DNA of 64,000 bases from Oscillospiraceae bacterium (GCA_015067315.1 SVMR01000011.1:1-64000); one strand, 5' to 3'; counted from the first letter of the stretch, positions 8,407 through 17,639 are shown. The notes: generated by a model from the letters alone, not told the origin. Translations and numbers: made by a program.

Positions 8407-9657
8407 TTATGTAACATAGGGAAGAGGATTAACGTGTTTTCCGTTCTGGCGGACTTCAAAATGAAGATGCGCGCCGGTGCTCCAACCGGTGTTTCCGACT
8501 CTTCCGATCTGCTGTCCCATTACAACGATATCGCCGACTTTGACGTCGATTGCGCTGAGATGGGCATAAAGGGTTGTAATGCCGCCGCCGTGGTCAACGA
8601 TTATATAAGTGCCGTAGCCATAGGAATAACCGTTATAGGGGCATTTGTTTGTGTGAACAACGGTACCGGTGTTTGCCGCAACAACCGGAGCGCCGTGAAC
8701 GCCGGAACCGGTTATATCCATTCCGGTATGGAAATCGGAACCGTTGAAACGCCAGCCGTAAACGCTGGAAATTGTGGAATATCCGGGAACGGGCCACATC
8801 ATTTCGCCGCCGACATAAGCTTCGTTTGAAGTCTGGAGGTTTTTATAGATATCGAGAAGTTCGGCCTGGATCTGTTTTTGCATTTCGGAAAGTTCGGCAT
8901 AGTTTGCCTCATATTCCTTCTGCATGGCCTGAAGATCCTGAATGGAGCTTTTTGCTTCTTTAAGCTGTTTTTCAAGTTCTTCCTGTTCTTTTTCAAGAGC
9001 GGCTTTTTCCTCTTCAAGAGCGGCTTTTTCTTCTTCAAGAACCGCTTTTTCCTCTTCAAGATTTTCGAGTTCAACACGAAGTCCTGCAACAAGTTCCTTG
9101 TCGTGCGCGGCAATTCTTTCAAGATATTCGCTTCTTGTAAGGAATTCGGAAATGCTGCGGGAGGAAAGAAGCATAACGAGGGAGTTTGCGGAATCGGAAT
9201 ATCCGCCGGTCATGTAGATTGCCCGGACTCTGTCGCGGAAAAGCTGGAGAGTATATTCGATATCCTCTTCTTTTCCCGCAATTTCCTTTGTTTTTTCATC
9301 AATATATTTATTGATTACGGAAATTTTTTCAAGACCGACTTCAATCGCTTTTTCTGTAATGCTGATTTTTTCGTCAATGGTGTTTGCAAGAGCCTGCTGT
9401 TTTTTCTTGTCGTCTTTTATTCCGGCAATTTTGTTGGTATATTCCTGCATCTCCTGCTGGATTTTATGCTGCTCGTCCTGAAGACCGGAAATCTGTTCGC
9501 GGTATTCTTCTTCGCTTTTGTCGGAAGAAGCTTTTTCTTCGGAAGCGGGAGATGTTTCATCGGCAAGAGCAACCGGTGCGGAAACAAGAATCATAACAAA
9601 GCAAAGCACAAAGCATGCTGCCGAAATAATGAAACGTTTAAAACTTTTTTTGTTCAT
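8407..9657 (-). CDS. M23 peptidoglycan hydrolase with long coiled coil (PcsB/EnvC-like)
   Basis: The ATG at 9657 is used; the in-frame TTG further upstream lies within its own AGGAG site. A signal peptide or anchor (residues about 5-34) leads into a coiled coil (about 45-260) containing three exact repeats of the heptad-like unit EEEKAAL, visible as DNA repeats at 8990-9070. A linker precedes the LytM/M23 domain (about 285-416), with the zinc ligands HTGMD and AHLHFE intact, so the enzyme should be active. In the FtsEX systems of streptococci (PcsB), mycobacteria (RipC) and E. coli (EnvC), FtsX activates such coiled-coil hydrolases or activators at division. The gene lies 15 bases after ftsX, supporting the same partnership. 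Confidence 0.93.
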   Translation of the reverse strand: MNKKSFKRFIISAACFVLCFVMILVSAPVALADETSPASEEKASSDKSEEEYREQISGLQDEQHKIQQEMQEYTNKIAGIKDDKKKQQALANTIDEKISITEKAIEVGLEKISVINKYIDEKTKEIAGKEEDIEYTLQLFRDRVRAIYMTGGYSDSANSLVMLLSSRSISEFLTRSEYLERIAAHDKELVAGLRVELENLEEEKAVLEEEKAALEEEKAALEKEQEELEKQLKEAKSSIQDLQAMQKEYEANYAELSEMQKQIQAELLDIYKNLQTSNEAYVGGEMMWPVPGYSTISSVYGWRFNGSDFHTGMDITGSGVHGAPVVAANTGTVVHTNKCPYNGYSYGYGTYIIVDHGGGITTLYAHLSAIDVKVGDIVVMGQQIGRVGNTGWSTGAHLHFEVRQNGKHVNPLPYVT

Positions 9658-9672
9658 AAGCGTTCTCCTCAA

Positions 9673-10581
9673 TCAGACGTTAAGATGTTTTCCGACGAAT
9701 GCAACGCAGCCGAAAAGACCGATGAATGCGCCTCCGCCGATAAAACCGATAAGAAGATACTGGGAAATTTCGGCGAAGGGAACAAGGTCGGAAACAATCT
9801 GGCTGAACCAGGTTGCGTTTTGGGAAGAAACCCATTTTACAAAATAATCGTATGCGAAATAAATGATTCCGTAGGAAATTCCTCCGGAAACAACGCCGAG
9901 GCTGATTCCTTCAACAATGAAAGGAAGGCGGATGAATCCGTTTGTTGCGCCGACGTATTTCATAATCGTAACTTCGCGTTTTCTGCTGAAAACGGTGATT
10001 TTAATGGTGTTTCCGATAATCATAAGGGAAACGGCAATAAGAAGTCCGATTATGATAGTTCCGCCGAGATACGCCATGTTTTTGACCCCGGTTATAACCT
10101 GGGCAACTTCGGTAAGGGCGGAAACGGAATAAACTCCCGGAAGAGCTTCGATATGGGCAACGGTGTTTTCAAGGTCGGAAACATCGTCAAAAGTAACGCG
10201 GAAGGAATCCGGAAGGTTGTTGTTGCCGTCTTTTGAATATGCGTCAAAAAGCATTCCGTCGTCGCCCATGGATTCCATCATGGAAAGAAGAGCTTCTTCC
10301 TTGGAAATGAATTCAATGGTTGCGATTTTTCCTGTTGCAATAAGTCCGTCCCTTGTTTCCTCAATTTCCGGGTCGGAAAGATCGTCTTCAAGATAAACGA
10401 TGGCTTCGCTCTGATCCTCAACCGCATCAACAATGCTTGAAACGTTGACGGAAAGAAGAGCGGCGGCGCCGATTAAGAGCATACAGGAAATAAGAACGCC
10501 GATTGACGCAAGGGACATAAGGCGGTTGTTCCAAAGGTTTTTAAAACCCTGTTTTACAAGATAGAAGAAACTGTTCAGCAT
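9673..10581 (-). CDS. ftsX: Cell division permease FtsX
   Basis: This 302-aa protein has the FtsX layout: one N-terminal helix (about 20-45), an extracellular domain (about 46-170) and three C-terminal helices (about 178-200, 220-250, 270-295). It forms the membrane half of the FtsEX ABC-like transducer that transmits ATP hydrolysis to extracellular wall hydrolases. Its start overlaps the end of ftsE by 7 bases and the M23 hydrolase gene follows by 15 bases, which is the expected operon of a mechano-transducing hydrolase system. Confidence 0.95.
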   Translation of the reverse strand: MLNSFFYLVKQGFKNLWNNRLMSLASIGVLISCMLLIGAAALLSVNVSSIVDAVEDQSEAIVYLEDDLSDPEIEETRDGLIATGKIATIEFISKEEALLSMMESMGDDGMLFDAYSKDGNNNLPDSFRVTFDDVSDLENTVAHIEALPGVYSVSALTEVAQVITGVKNMAYLGGTIIIGLLIAVSLMIIGNTIKITVFSRKREVTIMKYVGATNGFIRLPFIVEGISLGVVSGGISYGIIYFAYDYFVKWVSSQNATWFSQIVSDLVPFAEISQYLLIGFIGGGAFIGLFGCVAFVGKHLNV

Positions 10582-11258
10582 GAATAGGCCTCCATTTCTC
10601 CGGTATCGCGGATAACTTCGCCTTTTTCAATGGTGATAACCCGGTGGCTGAATTTTTCAACAAGATCGTGTTCATGGGTGACCATTACGATGGTGACTCC
10701 GAGTTTGTTGATTTCGTTAAGAAGGTCAACAATTTCATAGGAAAGTTCCGGGTCGATATTTCCGGTGGGCTCGTCGGCAATTATAAGGGAAGGGGAATTG
10801 ACAAGCGCGCGGGCAAGAGCGACGCGCTGCTGTTCGCCGCCGGAAAGTTCTTCCGGTTTGCATTTCATTTTTGATGCAAGACCCACAAGGTTGAGCATAT
10901 AGGGAACTTTGCGTTTGATTTCCTTCGGGCGGACGTTTGTTACCCGAAGGGCGAATGCAACGTTGTCATAAGCGGTCATATTCGGAATAAGGCGGAAATC
11001 CTGGAAAACAATTCCGATTGAACGGCGGAATTTCGGGATTTTGTATTTTGCCATTTTTCCAAGGTTTTTTCCGTTGACTTTGACAATTCCGGAATTTGCT
11101 TTTTCCTCCCGGAGCATAAGTTTTATAAGGGTGGATTTTCCTGCGCCGGAAGAACCGACGATAAAAACAAATTCTCCGTCGTTGATCCGAAGATTTACGT
11201 TATCGAGAGCAACGGTGCCGTTCGGATATTTTTTGGTAACATTCTGAAATTCAATCAA
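10575..11258 (-). CDS. ftsE: Cell division ATP-binding protein FtsE
   Basis: This ABC ATPase has Walker [11 protein letters not shown]-loop FQDFRL, signature LSGGEQQR, Walker [10 protein letters not shown] and the switch His in VTHEHD. The TTG at 11258 gives [15 protein letters not shown], the usual FtsE N-terminus, with TGAGGT about 10 bases upstream; the GTG at 11273 would add five residues and lacks a good site. Length 227 aa. It energises FtsX and is co-transcribed with ftsX, the M23 hydrolase and the S41 pseudoprotease. Confidence 0.95.
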   Translation of the reverse strand: MIEFQNVTKKYPNGTVALDNVNLRINDGEFVFIVGSSGAGKSTLIKLMLREEKANSGIVKVNGKNLGKMAKYKIPKFRRSIGIVFQDFRLIPNMTAYDNVAFALRVTNVRPKEIKRKVPYMLNLVGLASKMKCKPEELSGGEQQRVALARALVNSPSLIIADEPTGNIDPELSYEIVDLLNEINKLGVTIVMVTHEHDLVEKFSHRVITIEKGEVIRDTGEMEAYSC

Positions 11259-11292
11259 GGCTGTGTACCTCACAATAAAACGGTTTGTTTGA

Positions 11293-12378
11293 TTAATATT
11301 TTACGGGATTTGCGGAAAGATATTTCTTTACCATAAGGGCAACTTTGAAAATGATTGCGTGGTCAAATTCCCGGAGGTCAAGACCGGTGAGCTTCTTGAT
11401 TTTTTCAAGACGGTAAACAAGGGTGTTTCTGTGAACAAAAAGCTTGCGGCTTGTTTCGGAAACGTTGAGGTTGTTTTCAAAGAATTTCTGGATTGTGAAA
11501 AGAGTTTCCTGGTCAAGGCTTTCGATGGAGCCTTTTTTGAAAACTTCGCGGAGGAACATTTCACAAAGGGTTGTGGGAAGCTGATAGATAAGTCTTGCAA
11601 TTCCGAGATTATCATAGCTTACGATGGATTTATCGGTATCGAAAACCTTTCCGACTTCAAGAGCAACCTGTGCTTCCTTAAAGCTTTTTGCAAGATCCTT
11701 GATTCCGGTTGCGGCGGTGCCGATACCGACGTTGACTTTGGTGAAAAATTCGCTTCCAAGAGTATCGACGATAGAACGCGCGAGTTTTTCAAGGTCTGCG
11801 GTTTCGATTCCGGGTTTGATTTCCTTGACAAGAACGATGTCGGATTCGCTTACGCTGAAAACAAAATCCTTGGATTTGTCAGGGAAAAGGTTCTGAACAA
11901 TATCAAAAACGGAAATATCGTTCGAGGAAAGAACGCGGATGAAAAGAATAACCCTTGAAACGTCGGTGGGGAAGCGAAGCTCCCTTGCTTTGATATAAAT
12001 ATCGCCGGGAAGGATGTTATCAAGAATTACGTTTTTGATAAAGTTTGCGCGGTCATATTTTTCATCATAATACTGCTTGATTCCGGCAAGGGAAACTGCC
12101 ATAAGAGAGCAGAACTGGGAAGCAAGTTCGTCTGTTCCGGCAACAAAAACGGCAAATTCGGGTTTTTCGTCCGAACCGAAAGTTTTATATGTAAATCCGT
12201 CGCGGATATGGCATTCCTCAGCGGAGCCGTAATCGGTAAGAAGAAAATCGTTTCTTTCGCCGGTTCTGGCAAGGTCGCTGCATGCTACGACGGAAGCGCC
12301 GTCATCAACAACGCCGACAGTACGACCGATACTGTCATGCATCTGGTGTATTATACCTTGAAATAATCTGTTTGACAT
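11293..12378 (-). CDS. PucR/CdaR-type transcriptional regulator
   Basis: This 361-aa protein ends with the PucR-type helix-turn-helix: the segment running from NNLNVSETSRKLFVHRNTL into VYRLEKIKKLTGLDL (about residues 305-340). A GGDEF-like degenerate middle domain (about 170-270, with VGIGTAATGIKDLAKSFKEA) is typical of CdaR-family activators. The N-terminal region (1-150) is a probable sensor with no recognisable ligand motif. Its ligand is unknown. It lies 34 bases upstream of ftsE on the same strand, so it may be co-transcribed with the wall operon or regulate it. The start ATG at 12378 has AAAGAGGGG upstream. Confidence 0.85.
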   Translation of the reverse strand: MSNRLFQGIIHQMHDSIGRTVGVVDDGASVVACSDLARTGERNDFLLTDYGSAEECHIRDGFTYKTFGSDEKPEFAVFVAGTDELASQFCSLMAVSLAGIKQYYDEKYDRANFIKNVILDNILPGDIYIKARELRFPTDVSRVILFIRVLSSNDISVFDIVQNLFPDKSKDFVFSVSESDIVLVKEIKPGIETADLEKLARSIVDTLGSEFFTKVNVGIGTAATGIKDLAKSFKEAQVALEVGKVFDTDKSIVSYDNLGIARLIYQLPTTLCEMFLREVFKKGSIESLDQETLFTIQKFFENNLNVSETSRKLFVHRNTLVYRLEKIKKLTGLDLREFDHAIIFKVALMVKKYLSANPVKY

Positions 12379-12597
12379 TAGTACCCCTCTTTCAATAACA
12401 CTACATAAAAATGTCTATCGTATATTTTAAAGGATTTATAAGAAAAATTCAATACATTTTAGTAAAAATTTCATAAAAATTCACATTTATTTTTATGAGT
12501 GTTTACCAGTTAACATGTATGTTTGCATAAAAACGGGTTATTTTATTTGTGCAAAACGTAATTTTTACCGAAAAATTCCGATTTGGCTTAAAAAAAC

Positions 12598-12626
12598 AAA
12601 GCCCCGCATTAAAAAAGCGGGACTTT
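12598..12626. terminator. Terminator of the 54-aa gene
   Basis: AAAGCCCCGC pairs with GCGGGACTTT (one wobble) across a 9-base loop. On the minus strand it is followed by TTTGTTTTTTT. The rest of the 280-base gap upstream of the PucR-type gene is AT-rich and holds no ORF that I can support. Confidence 0.65.
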
Positions 12627-12660
12627 TGTGCAAAATAATGGAAACTTTATCACGGATTCA

Positions 12661-12825
12661 TCACTTCTTCGCGACTGTTTTTTCTTCGTCTGCGTCAAAA
12701 ATTTCTTCGGAATCTTCCTCAAAACGGACCAGGAAAAGCCTGTGCGGGCTGAATTCGTTTATGTAATCCGCCGTTTCTTTTCCGCAGATTTCATCGGAGC
12801 AATATAATTTTTTCTGCTTTTTCAA
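12661..12825 (-). CDS. Small acidic protein of unknown function (54 aa)
   Basis: A TTG start at 12825 is preceded by GGAGGTGATTTTC, a near-ideal site. The product starts MKKQKKLYCSDEICGKE and ends with an acidic stretch rich in D and E. Two cysteines (CSDEIC) are spaced by four residues but no second pair exists, so this is not a zinc ribbon. A terminator follows directly. Ribosome binding site, clean stop and terminator together support a real gene. No function is assigned. Confidence 0.6.
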   Translation of the reverse strand: MKKQKKLYCSDEICGKETADYINEFSPHRLFLVRFEEDSEEIFDADEEKTVAKK

Positions 12826-12881
12826 AGAAAATCACCTCCGGTGCATTCTATGAAAAGCAGCCGGAAAATGACAGAATAAAA

Positions 12882-13370
12882 TCAAAGGGTATGGTAGAAA
12901 AGAACGATATCCTCGTAATAACCGTCCTTCATATAAAATCCGCCGGGAATTGTGCCGAGCTTTACAAAACCGAGTTTTTCATAAAGATGCAGCGCCGGAT
13001 GGTTTGCGGCAACAACGGCGTTGAACTGCATAAGCTTAAAACCGAGTTCCGCGGCTTTTTCAAGGGAATGTTTAACAATCGCTTCTCCGATATGCCTGTT
13101 ACGGCAATCGGCTTTTACCGCATAGCTTGCGTTTGCAATATGTCCGCATCTTCCGATATTGTTCGGATGGAGGATATAAAGCCCGACCGTTTCGCCGGTT
13201 TCGGAATCGTACGCAATTCCGGTAAAATCCTGCGCGTCGAAAAAATCTTCCGCTTCTTTTGCGGAAAGGGTTTCAAGCTGGGGAAAAGCGACCCCGTCTT
13301 CAACAACCCTGTTCCAGATTGCGGCGGCTTCTTTTGCGTCTTTGTTCAAAAATTCCCTTATACAAATCAT
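12882..13370 (-). CDS. GNAT-family N-acetyltransferase
   Basis: This 162-aa protein shows the GNAT fold: N-terminal IREFLNKDAKEAAAIWN, central strand GHIANASYAVKADCRNRHIG with the acetyl-CoA loop RNRHIGEAIV (a Q/R-x-x-G-x-G/A variant), and C-terminal ANHPALHLYEKLGFVKLG. It is closest in appearance to the phosphinothricin/L-amino-acid acetyltransferase type. The substrate is unknown. It is transcribed away from spoIIGA and is probably monocistronic. Confidence 0.88.
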   Translation of the reverse strand: MICIREFLNKDAKEAAAIWNRVVEDGVAFPQLETLSAKEAEDFFDAQDFTGIAYDSETGETVGLYILHPNNIGRCGHIANASYAVKADCRNRHIGEAIVKHSLEKAAELGFKLMQFNAVVAANHPALHLYEKLGFVKLGTIPGGFYMKDGYYEDIVLFYHTL

Positions 13371-13432
13371 TTTTTAAAACCTCCGGAAAATTATAAATAT
13401 ATTGTACCATATATTTTTGTTCCGGTATATGT

Positions 13433-13466
13433 TTCGACCGAAAAATCCCCCCGAAAATATTATAAT
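13433..13466 (+). promoter_or_regulatory. Candidate Spo0A-type promoter of spoIIGA-sigE
   Basis: A 0A-box-like heptamer on the minus strand (GGTCGAA, 13433-13439; consensus TGTCGAA) lies about 21 bases upstream of TATAAT (13461-13466). In B. subtilis the spoIIG promoter also has an anomalously wide -35/-10 spacing with Spo0A boxes near -35. The leader to the ATG at 13484 would be short. Confidence 0.35.
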
Positions 13467-13483
13467 TTTTTTCGGAAGGGGAA

Positions 13484-14329
13484 ATGCCTTTGAAAATAAT
13501 ATATGCGGATATTCTTCTCGCAATAAATCTTGCGGTGGATTATCTTGTGCTTTTCGGAACGGCAAGGCTTGCGGGAATCCGCTTTGTAAGGATAAAAGGG
13601 ATTCTTGCGGCGGGAATCGGCGCAATATATTCCCTTGTTATTCTTTTTGATTTTCCCGGAATTGTTTTTGCGGCAACAAAACTCGCCGTTTCGGCGCTTA
13701 TGATTTTTGTTTCTTTCGGAAAAAGAAAAGCCGGCGAATTTTTGCGGCTGCTTCTGATTTTTTACATATGCGGATTGTTGTTTTCCGGATTTATGATGCT
13801 CATAAATTCCGCGGCAAAGGAAGAATCGTTTTTCGTTAAGGGCGGAATAGTATATTTTGAATTTTCAGCGATGGGAATCGTTCTTTCGGGAACTGCGGCT
13901 TTTGTTCTTACGGAAATTTTCCGCCGCATTCTGAACGGGAAAAACAGGGAAGGAGCATCGGTTGCAAAAGTTTTCTTCGGAGGAAAATATTCCGTGCTCA
14001 AAGTTCTGGTAGATACGGGGAACAATCTTTCGGATCCTTTCAGCGGAACTCCAGTTGCGGTCGCATCGCCGGAATCCCTTGAAAAAATTCTTCCGGAAAA
14101 GGTTCTTTCGGAACTGAAGAAAAACAATCTGAGCACAGATTTTTGTTTCAGGTATATTCCATGCAAAACAATTTCCGGTTCCGTGCTCATTCCGTCGATA
14201 AAACCGGAAAAAGTTATTGTTGAAAGCGGAGGAGCTTTTTTTGAAGCGGAAGAAATCCTTATCGGAATTTCCGGAAATGCGCCGGAAAACACTCTTATTA
14301 TCGGAAAAAACGTCGTTTATAAAGAATAA
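13484..14329 (+). CDS. spoIIGA: Sporulation sigma-E factor-processing peptidase SpoIIGA
   Basis: This 281-aa protein has five predicted membrane segments in the N-terminal half (about residues 5-150) and a cytosolic aspartic-protease-like domain with LVDTGNNLSDPFSGTPV (about 180-196), where the Asp of VDTGN is catalytic. It cleaves pro-SigE in the mother cell after septum formation, when activated by SpoIIR. The start ATG follows GGAAGGGGAA. It is directly upstream of sigE (21 bases), the usual spoIIG operon order. Confidence 0.95.
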   Translation: MPLKIIYADILLAINLAVDYLVLFGTARLAGIRFVRIKGILAAGIGAIYSLVILFDFPGIVFAATKLAVSALMIFVSFGKRKAGEFLRLLLIFYICGLLFSGFMMLINSAAKEESFFVKGGIVYFEFSAMGIVLSGTAAFVLTEIFRRILNGKNREGASVAKVFFGGKYSVLKVLVDTGNNLSDPFSGTPVAVASPESLEKILPEKVLSELKKNNLSTDFCFRYIPCKTISGSVLIPSIKPEKVIVESGGAFFEAEEILIGISGNAPENTLIIGKNVVYKE

Positions 14330-14350
14330 AAACTCCCTGGAGGTAACGCA

Positions 14351-15067
14351 ATGAATATGCTGATAAGTTTTAAAAAATTTCTTGAAAAGATATACGGAAA
14401 ATATTTTTCCGGGGAAATTTATTACATAAACGGTCCGGATAATCTTCCTCCTCCGCTTTCAAAAGAGGAGGAGGAAAAAACTTTTGAACTTCTTGAAAAA
14501 GGAGCGCCGGAAGCAAAAAACAGGCTGATAGAACATAATCTCCGGCTTGTTGTTTACATTGCGAAAAAGTTTGAATCAACCGGAATCGGTATCGAAGACC
14601 TTGTTTCAATCGGTACGATCGGTCTTATCAAGGCTGTGAACACCTTTTCACCGTGTAAAGGTATAAAGCTTGCCACATACGCTTCAAGGTGCATTGAGAA
14701 CGAAATTCTTATGTTTATCCGCAAATCCCAGCCGCAAAAGAACGAAGTTTCGATCGATGAGCCGCTTAACGTCGATTGGGACGGAAACGAACTGCTTCTT
14801 TCGGACGTTCTCGGAACGGAAAACGACGTTGTAAACAAAGGGATCGAACAGGACGCGGAAAGAACCGTTCTGAACGAAGCGGTTGATAAACTCGGCGAAA
14901 GGGAACATAAAATAATGGTGCTCCGTTTCGGGTTGAAAGGCGAAAAGGAGCACACACAAAAGGAAGTTGCCGATATAATCGGCATAAGCCAGTCATATAT
15001 TTCAAGGCTTGAAAAGAAAATAATCGCGAAACTGAAACGCGAACTTGAAAAAACGGCAATGTTCTGA
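14351..15067 (+). CDS. sigE: Sporulation sigma factor SigE
   Basis: This 238-aa sigma-70-family factor has an N-terminal pro-sequence (about residues 1-27, [20 protein letters not shown]) removed by SpoIIGA. Region 2 includes [20 protein letters not shown] and region 4 ends with [19 protein letters not shown]. It drives early mother-cell gene expression. The start ATG follows CTGGAGGTAACGCA, and a second in-frame ATG two codons later is possible. It is co-transcribed with spoIIGA and its end converges on tspO. Confidence 0.97.
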   Translation: MNMLISFKKFLEKIYGKYFSGEIYYINGPDNLPPPLSKEEEEKTFELLEKGAPEAKNRLIEHNLRLVVYIAKKFESTGIGIEDLVSIGTIGLIKAVNTFSPCKGIKLATYASRCIENEILMFIRKSQPQKNEVSIDEPLNVDWDGNELLLSDVLGTENDVVNKGIEQDAERTVLNEAVDKLGEREHKIMVLRFGLKGEKEHTQKEVADIIGISQSYISRLEKKIIAKLKRELEKTAMF

Positions 15068-15074
15068 TTTTCGG

Positions 15075-15542
15075 TCAGGGATTGAGCCGCCATATCATAA
15101 AATTCAGATACCCGGCGAAGGAAACCCAAAGAAAATACGGAACAAGAAGCAATCCGGCGACTTTGTTGATTTTATAAAATTTAGCGGCGGTTATGCCGAT
15201 GAGCACCAGCAAAATCAAAAGCCAGACAAACGCAGGCAAAAACGCACGGAAATTGAAAAATATTATGCTCCAGCAAAAATTGAAAACAAGCTGGAAGCCG
15301 TAAAACAAAAGCGCGGAATCGATTTCCTTTCCGTTTGAGCACCAAACAAGCGCCGCGGCAATTCCCATGAGCACGAAAAGAACCGTCCATACAACGGGAA
15401 AAATCCAGGAGGGCGGGGAAAGGGGCGGACGGTCTATTCCGGAATAAATATCCATGTTGTCTTTTGTAAGAAATGCGGAAAAACCGCCTGTTCCAAGAGA
15501 AATTAAAACGGAAATCAAATAAGGCATATATTTTTTGAGCAT
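15075..15542 (-). CDS. tspO: TspO/MBR-family tryptophan-rich sensory protein
   Basis: This 155-aa protein has five predicted helices and the family signatures RPPLSPPSWIFPVVWTVLF in the first loop, NFCWSIIFF and FLWVSFAGYLN. TspO proteins bind porphyrins and cholesterol-like ligands in the membrane and degrade or transport tetrapyrroles. The start ATG follows CCGGAGGTG. It is convergent with sigE, with a gap of only 7 bases and no obvious terminator between them. Confidence 0.94.
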   Translation of the reverse strand: MLKKYMPYLISVLISLGTGGFSAFLTKDNMDIYSGIDRPPLSPPSWIFPVVWTVLFVLMGIAAALVWCSNGKEIDSALLFYGFQLVFNFCWSIIFFNFRAFLPAFVWLLILLVLIGITAAKFYKINKVAGLLLVPYFLWVSFAGYLNFMIWRLNP

Positions 15543-15607
15543 AATAAAAACACCTCCGGAAAGATTATACGGAATGGTCTTTCCGTTTATACTTCGGAAA
15601 GGAGAAA

Positions 15608-15757
15608 ATGATGTTCAAAAGAAAAAACAGAAAAGCAAAAATAATAAATCCGCTTTTTGAAACAAATCCGATTGCAAAAGCGGAGGACGGAACGGAAAAA
15701 ACTCTTGAAGATGCTGTTGAAATGGCAAAAAAATGGGTGGAAGAAAATAAACTCTGA
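15608..15757 (+). CDS. Small DUF3787-like spore surface protein (49 aa)
   Basis: ATG at 15608 (or the next codon) follows CGGAAAGGAG. The product is basic at the N-terminus (MMFKRKNRKAKIINP) and ends with EDAVEMAKKWVEENKL, which matches the C-terminal signature (A-K-x-W-V-x-E-N) of the small DUF3787 / CDIF630_02480 spore proteins of Clostridia. The assignment rests on that tail and on recall of the family. A terminator (15761-15797) follows, so the gene is monocistronic. Confidence 0.65.
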   Translation: MMFKRKNRKAKIINPLFETNPIAKAEDGTEKTLEDAVEMAKKWVEENKL

Positions 15758-15760
15758 TAA

Positions 15761-15797
15761 AAAACCTCTGTTTTATTTGAAAACGGAGGTTTTTTTA
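15761..15797 (+). terminator. Terminator of the DUF3787-like gene
   Basis: AAACCTC...GTTTT pairs with AAAAC.GAGGTTT and is followed by a T-run (TTTTTTT). Confidence 0.75.
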
Positions 15798-15895
15798 ATA
15801 AAAATATAATAATTTATAAAAAAAGATGTCACATATCCGAAATTTGTGCTATAATGTACCTATCTGGTTTTCTGTAACTGGAAGGAGTGAATAGA

Positions 15896-16693
15896 ATGGA
15901 CGAAATCTGCAAAGAAATACGCAGACTTACAGTTGAATGTATCGGCAGCATCGGAAGCGGTCATATCGGCGGTTCAATGTCTATCGCGGAACTTATGAAA
16001 GTCCTTTATTTTGAAAAGATGAATATTGATCCCGAAAATCCAAAAATGGAAGGCCGCGACAGACTTATCGTATCAAAAGGACACGCAGGTCCCGTTGTTT
16101 ACGCAACTCTTGCGCTCAAAGGATTTTTCCCGAAAGACTGGCTTTATACCCTCAATAAATTCGGAACCAACCTTCCGAGCCATTGCGATATGAACAAAAC
16201 TCCCGGCATCGATATGACCGCCGGTTCCCTCGGTCAGGGATTTTCCTGCGCCGTAGGTATTGCAATCGGTTCAAAAATCAAAAAAGACGGCGCAACGATT
16301 TATACAATAATCGGCGACGGCGAATCCCAGGAAGGACAGATCTGGGAAGCTGCAATGCTTGCCGCAAGCAAAAAGGTTGATAACCTTATCGGTTTTACCG
16401 ATTACAACGGAATGCAGCTTGACGGAAACGTTGAAGATATCAACTCCCTCGGAAATCTTAAATCCAAATGGAAAGCGTTCGGTTGGTACACCCAGGAAAT
16501 TGACGGACACGACTGCGAAGCAATTTCCAAGGCAATCGACCGCGCAAAAGCAAAAAAAGGTCAGCCTTCAATGATTATTCTTAAAACCGTTAAAGGCAAG
16601 GGAATAAGCTTTGTTGAAGCCGCGGGCTTCAAATGCCACAGCATGACCATGAACAAAGAAAACGTTGAAGCCGCTCTTGCGGAACTTCAGTGA
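15896..16693 (+). CDS. Transketolase, N-terminal (TPP-binding) subunit
   Basis: This 265-aa protein corresponds to the first domain of transketolase. It has GHIGGSMSIAELM, KGHAGPVVYATLA, and the thiamine diphosphate/Mg motif IIGDGESQEGQIWEAAM through TDYNGMQLDG. The ATG at 15896 is preferred because AAGGAG sits 7 bases ahead; the GTG at 15887 overlaps it. The two halves of transketolase are separate genes in many Clostridia and archaea. With the downstream subunit it interconverts pentose and hexose/triose phosphates and supplies erythrose 4-phosphate to the aro operon at 52-61 kb. A TATAAT at 15850 is a plausible -10 element. Confidence 0.96.
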   Translation: MDEICKEIRRLTVECIGSIGSGHIGGSMSIAELMKVLYFEKMNIDPENPKMEGRDRLIVSKGHAGPVVYATLALKGFFPKDWLYTLNKFGTNLPSHCDMNKTPGIDMTAGSLGQGFSCAVGIAIGSKIKKDGATIYTIIGDGESQEGQIWEAAMLAASKKVDNLIGFTDYNGMQLDGNVEDINSLGNLKSKWKAFGWYTQEIDGHDCEAISKAIDRAKAKKGQPSMIILKTVKGKGISFVEAAGFKCHSMTMNKENVEAALAELQ

Positions 16694-16712
16694 AAGGGAG
16701 GCGGATTTTGTT

Positions 16713-17639
16713 ATGATGATGAGAGATGCATTCGGAAGCACAATCGCCGAACTTATGAGAAAAGACGAAAGAATCTGCGTTCTTGACGCCGACCTTGCAA
16801 ACTGCAACGGAACGACAAACCTCCGCAAGGAATTCTCCGAAAGAGCTTTTGACGTCGGCATTGCGGAACAGAATATGGCATCCGTTGCCGCAGGACTTTC
16901 TTCCTATGGATTTATTCCTTTTATTTCTTCTTTCACTCCCTTTGCAACAAGAAGAATCTGCGACCAGATCGCAATTTCAATTGCTTACGCAAAACAAAAC
17001 GTTAAAATTGTCGGTTCCGACCCCGGTATTTCCGCCCAGCTTAACGGCGGCACCCATATGAGCATGGAAGATATCGGCGTTCTCCGTTCCATTCCGACAA
17101 TGGTTATTTTTGAACCGGTTGATAACGAACAGATGATCCAGGCTCTTCCCCAGATTGTTGATTACAACGGTCCCGTTTATATCCGTATGTTCAGAAAGGA
17201 CTGCCCGGATATTTTCGGAAAAGATTATAAATTTGATCTTTTTAAAGCCGACAAAATCAAAGAGGGCAAGGACGTTACAATCTTTGCTTCCGGTATTATG
17301 GTAAAAACTTCTCTCGATGCGGCCGAAAAGCTTAAAGAGGAAGGAATCGACGCTGAAGTAATCAACGTACATACCATAAAACCCATCGACGGGGAAGCGG
17401 TTATCGAATCCCTTAAAAAGACAAAATGCGCGGTTGTTGCCGAAAACCACAACATCCTCGGCGGTCTTTTCTCCGCAGTTTCCGAAGTTGCGGTACAAAA
17501 TTGCCCCGCGCCGATTATCCCCGTTGGAGTAAAAGACGTTTTCGGCGAAGTCGGAAAACTCGATGCCCTTGCGGAAAAATTCGAAATGACCGAAAAAGAC
17601 GTAATCAATGCGGTAAAAAAAGCTGTTGCCGCAAAATAA
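16713..17639 (+). CDS. Transketolase, C-terminal subunit
   Basis: This 308-aa protein covers the pyrimidine-binding and C-terminal domains: LDADLANCNGTTNLRKEF, the catalytic Glu region VGIAEQNMASVAAGL and FTPFATRRICDQI, then the C-terminal fold with VVAENHNILGGLFSAVSEV. The start is one of three consecutive ATGs (16713 first) after GGGAGGCGG. It follows the N-terminal subunit by 19 bases and acts as its obligate partner. Confidence 0.96.
   Translation: MMMRDAFGSTIAELMRKDERICVLDADLANCNGTTNLRKEFSERAFDVGIAEQNMASVAAGLSSYGFIPFISSFTPFATRRICDQIAISIAYAKQNVKIVGSDPGISAQLNGGTHMSMEDIGVLRSIPTMVIFEPVDNEQMIQALPQIVDYNGPVYIRMFRKDCPDIFGKDYKFDLFKADKIKEGKDVTIFASGIMVKTSLDAAEKLKEEGIDAEVINVHTIKPIDGEAVIESLKKTKCAVVAENHNILGGLFSAVSEVAVQNCPAPIIPVGVKDVFGEVGKLDALAEKFEMTEKDVINAVKKAVAAK

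Noticed and set aside
8990-9070. Short tandem DNA repeats that could suggest a CRISPR or VNTR
   Set aside because: They encode the EEEKAAL heptads of the M23 coiled coil, are in frame and lack spacers.
8878-10236. 452-aa plus-strand ORF opposite the M23 and ftsX genes
   Set aside because: It is an antisense shadow with a strongly Phe/Asn-biased composition. The minus-strand genes have motifs and ribosome sites.
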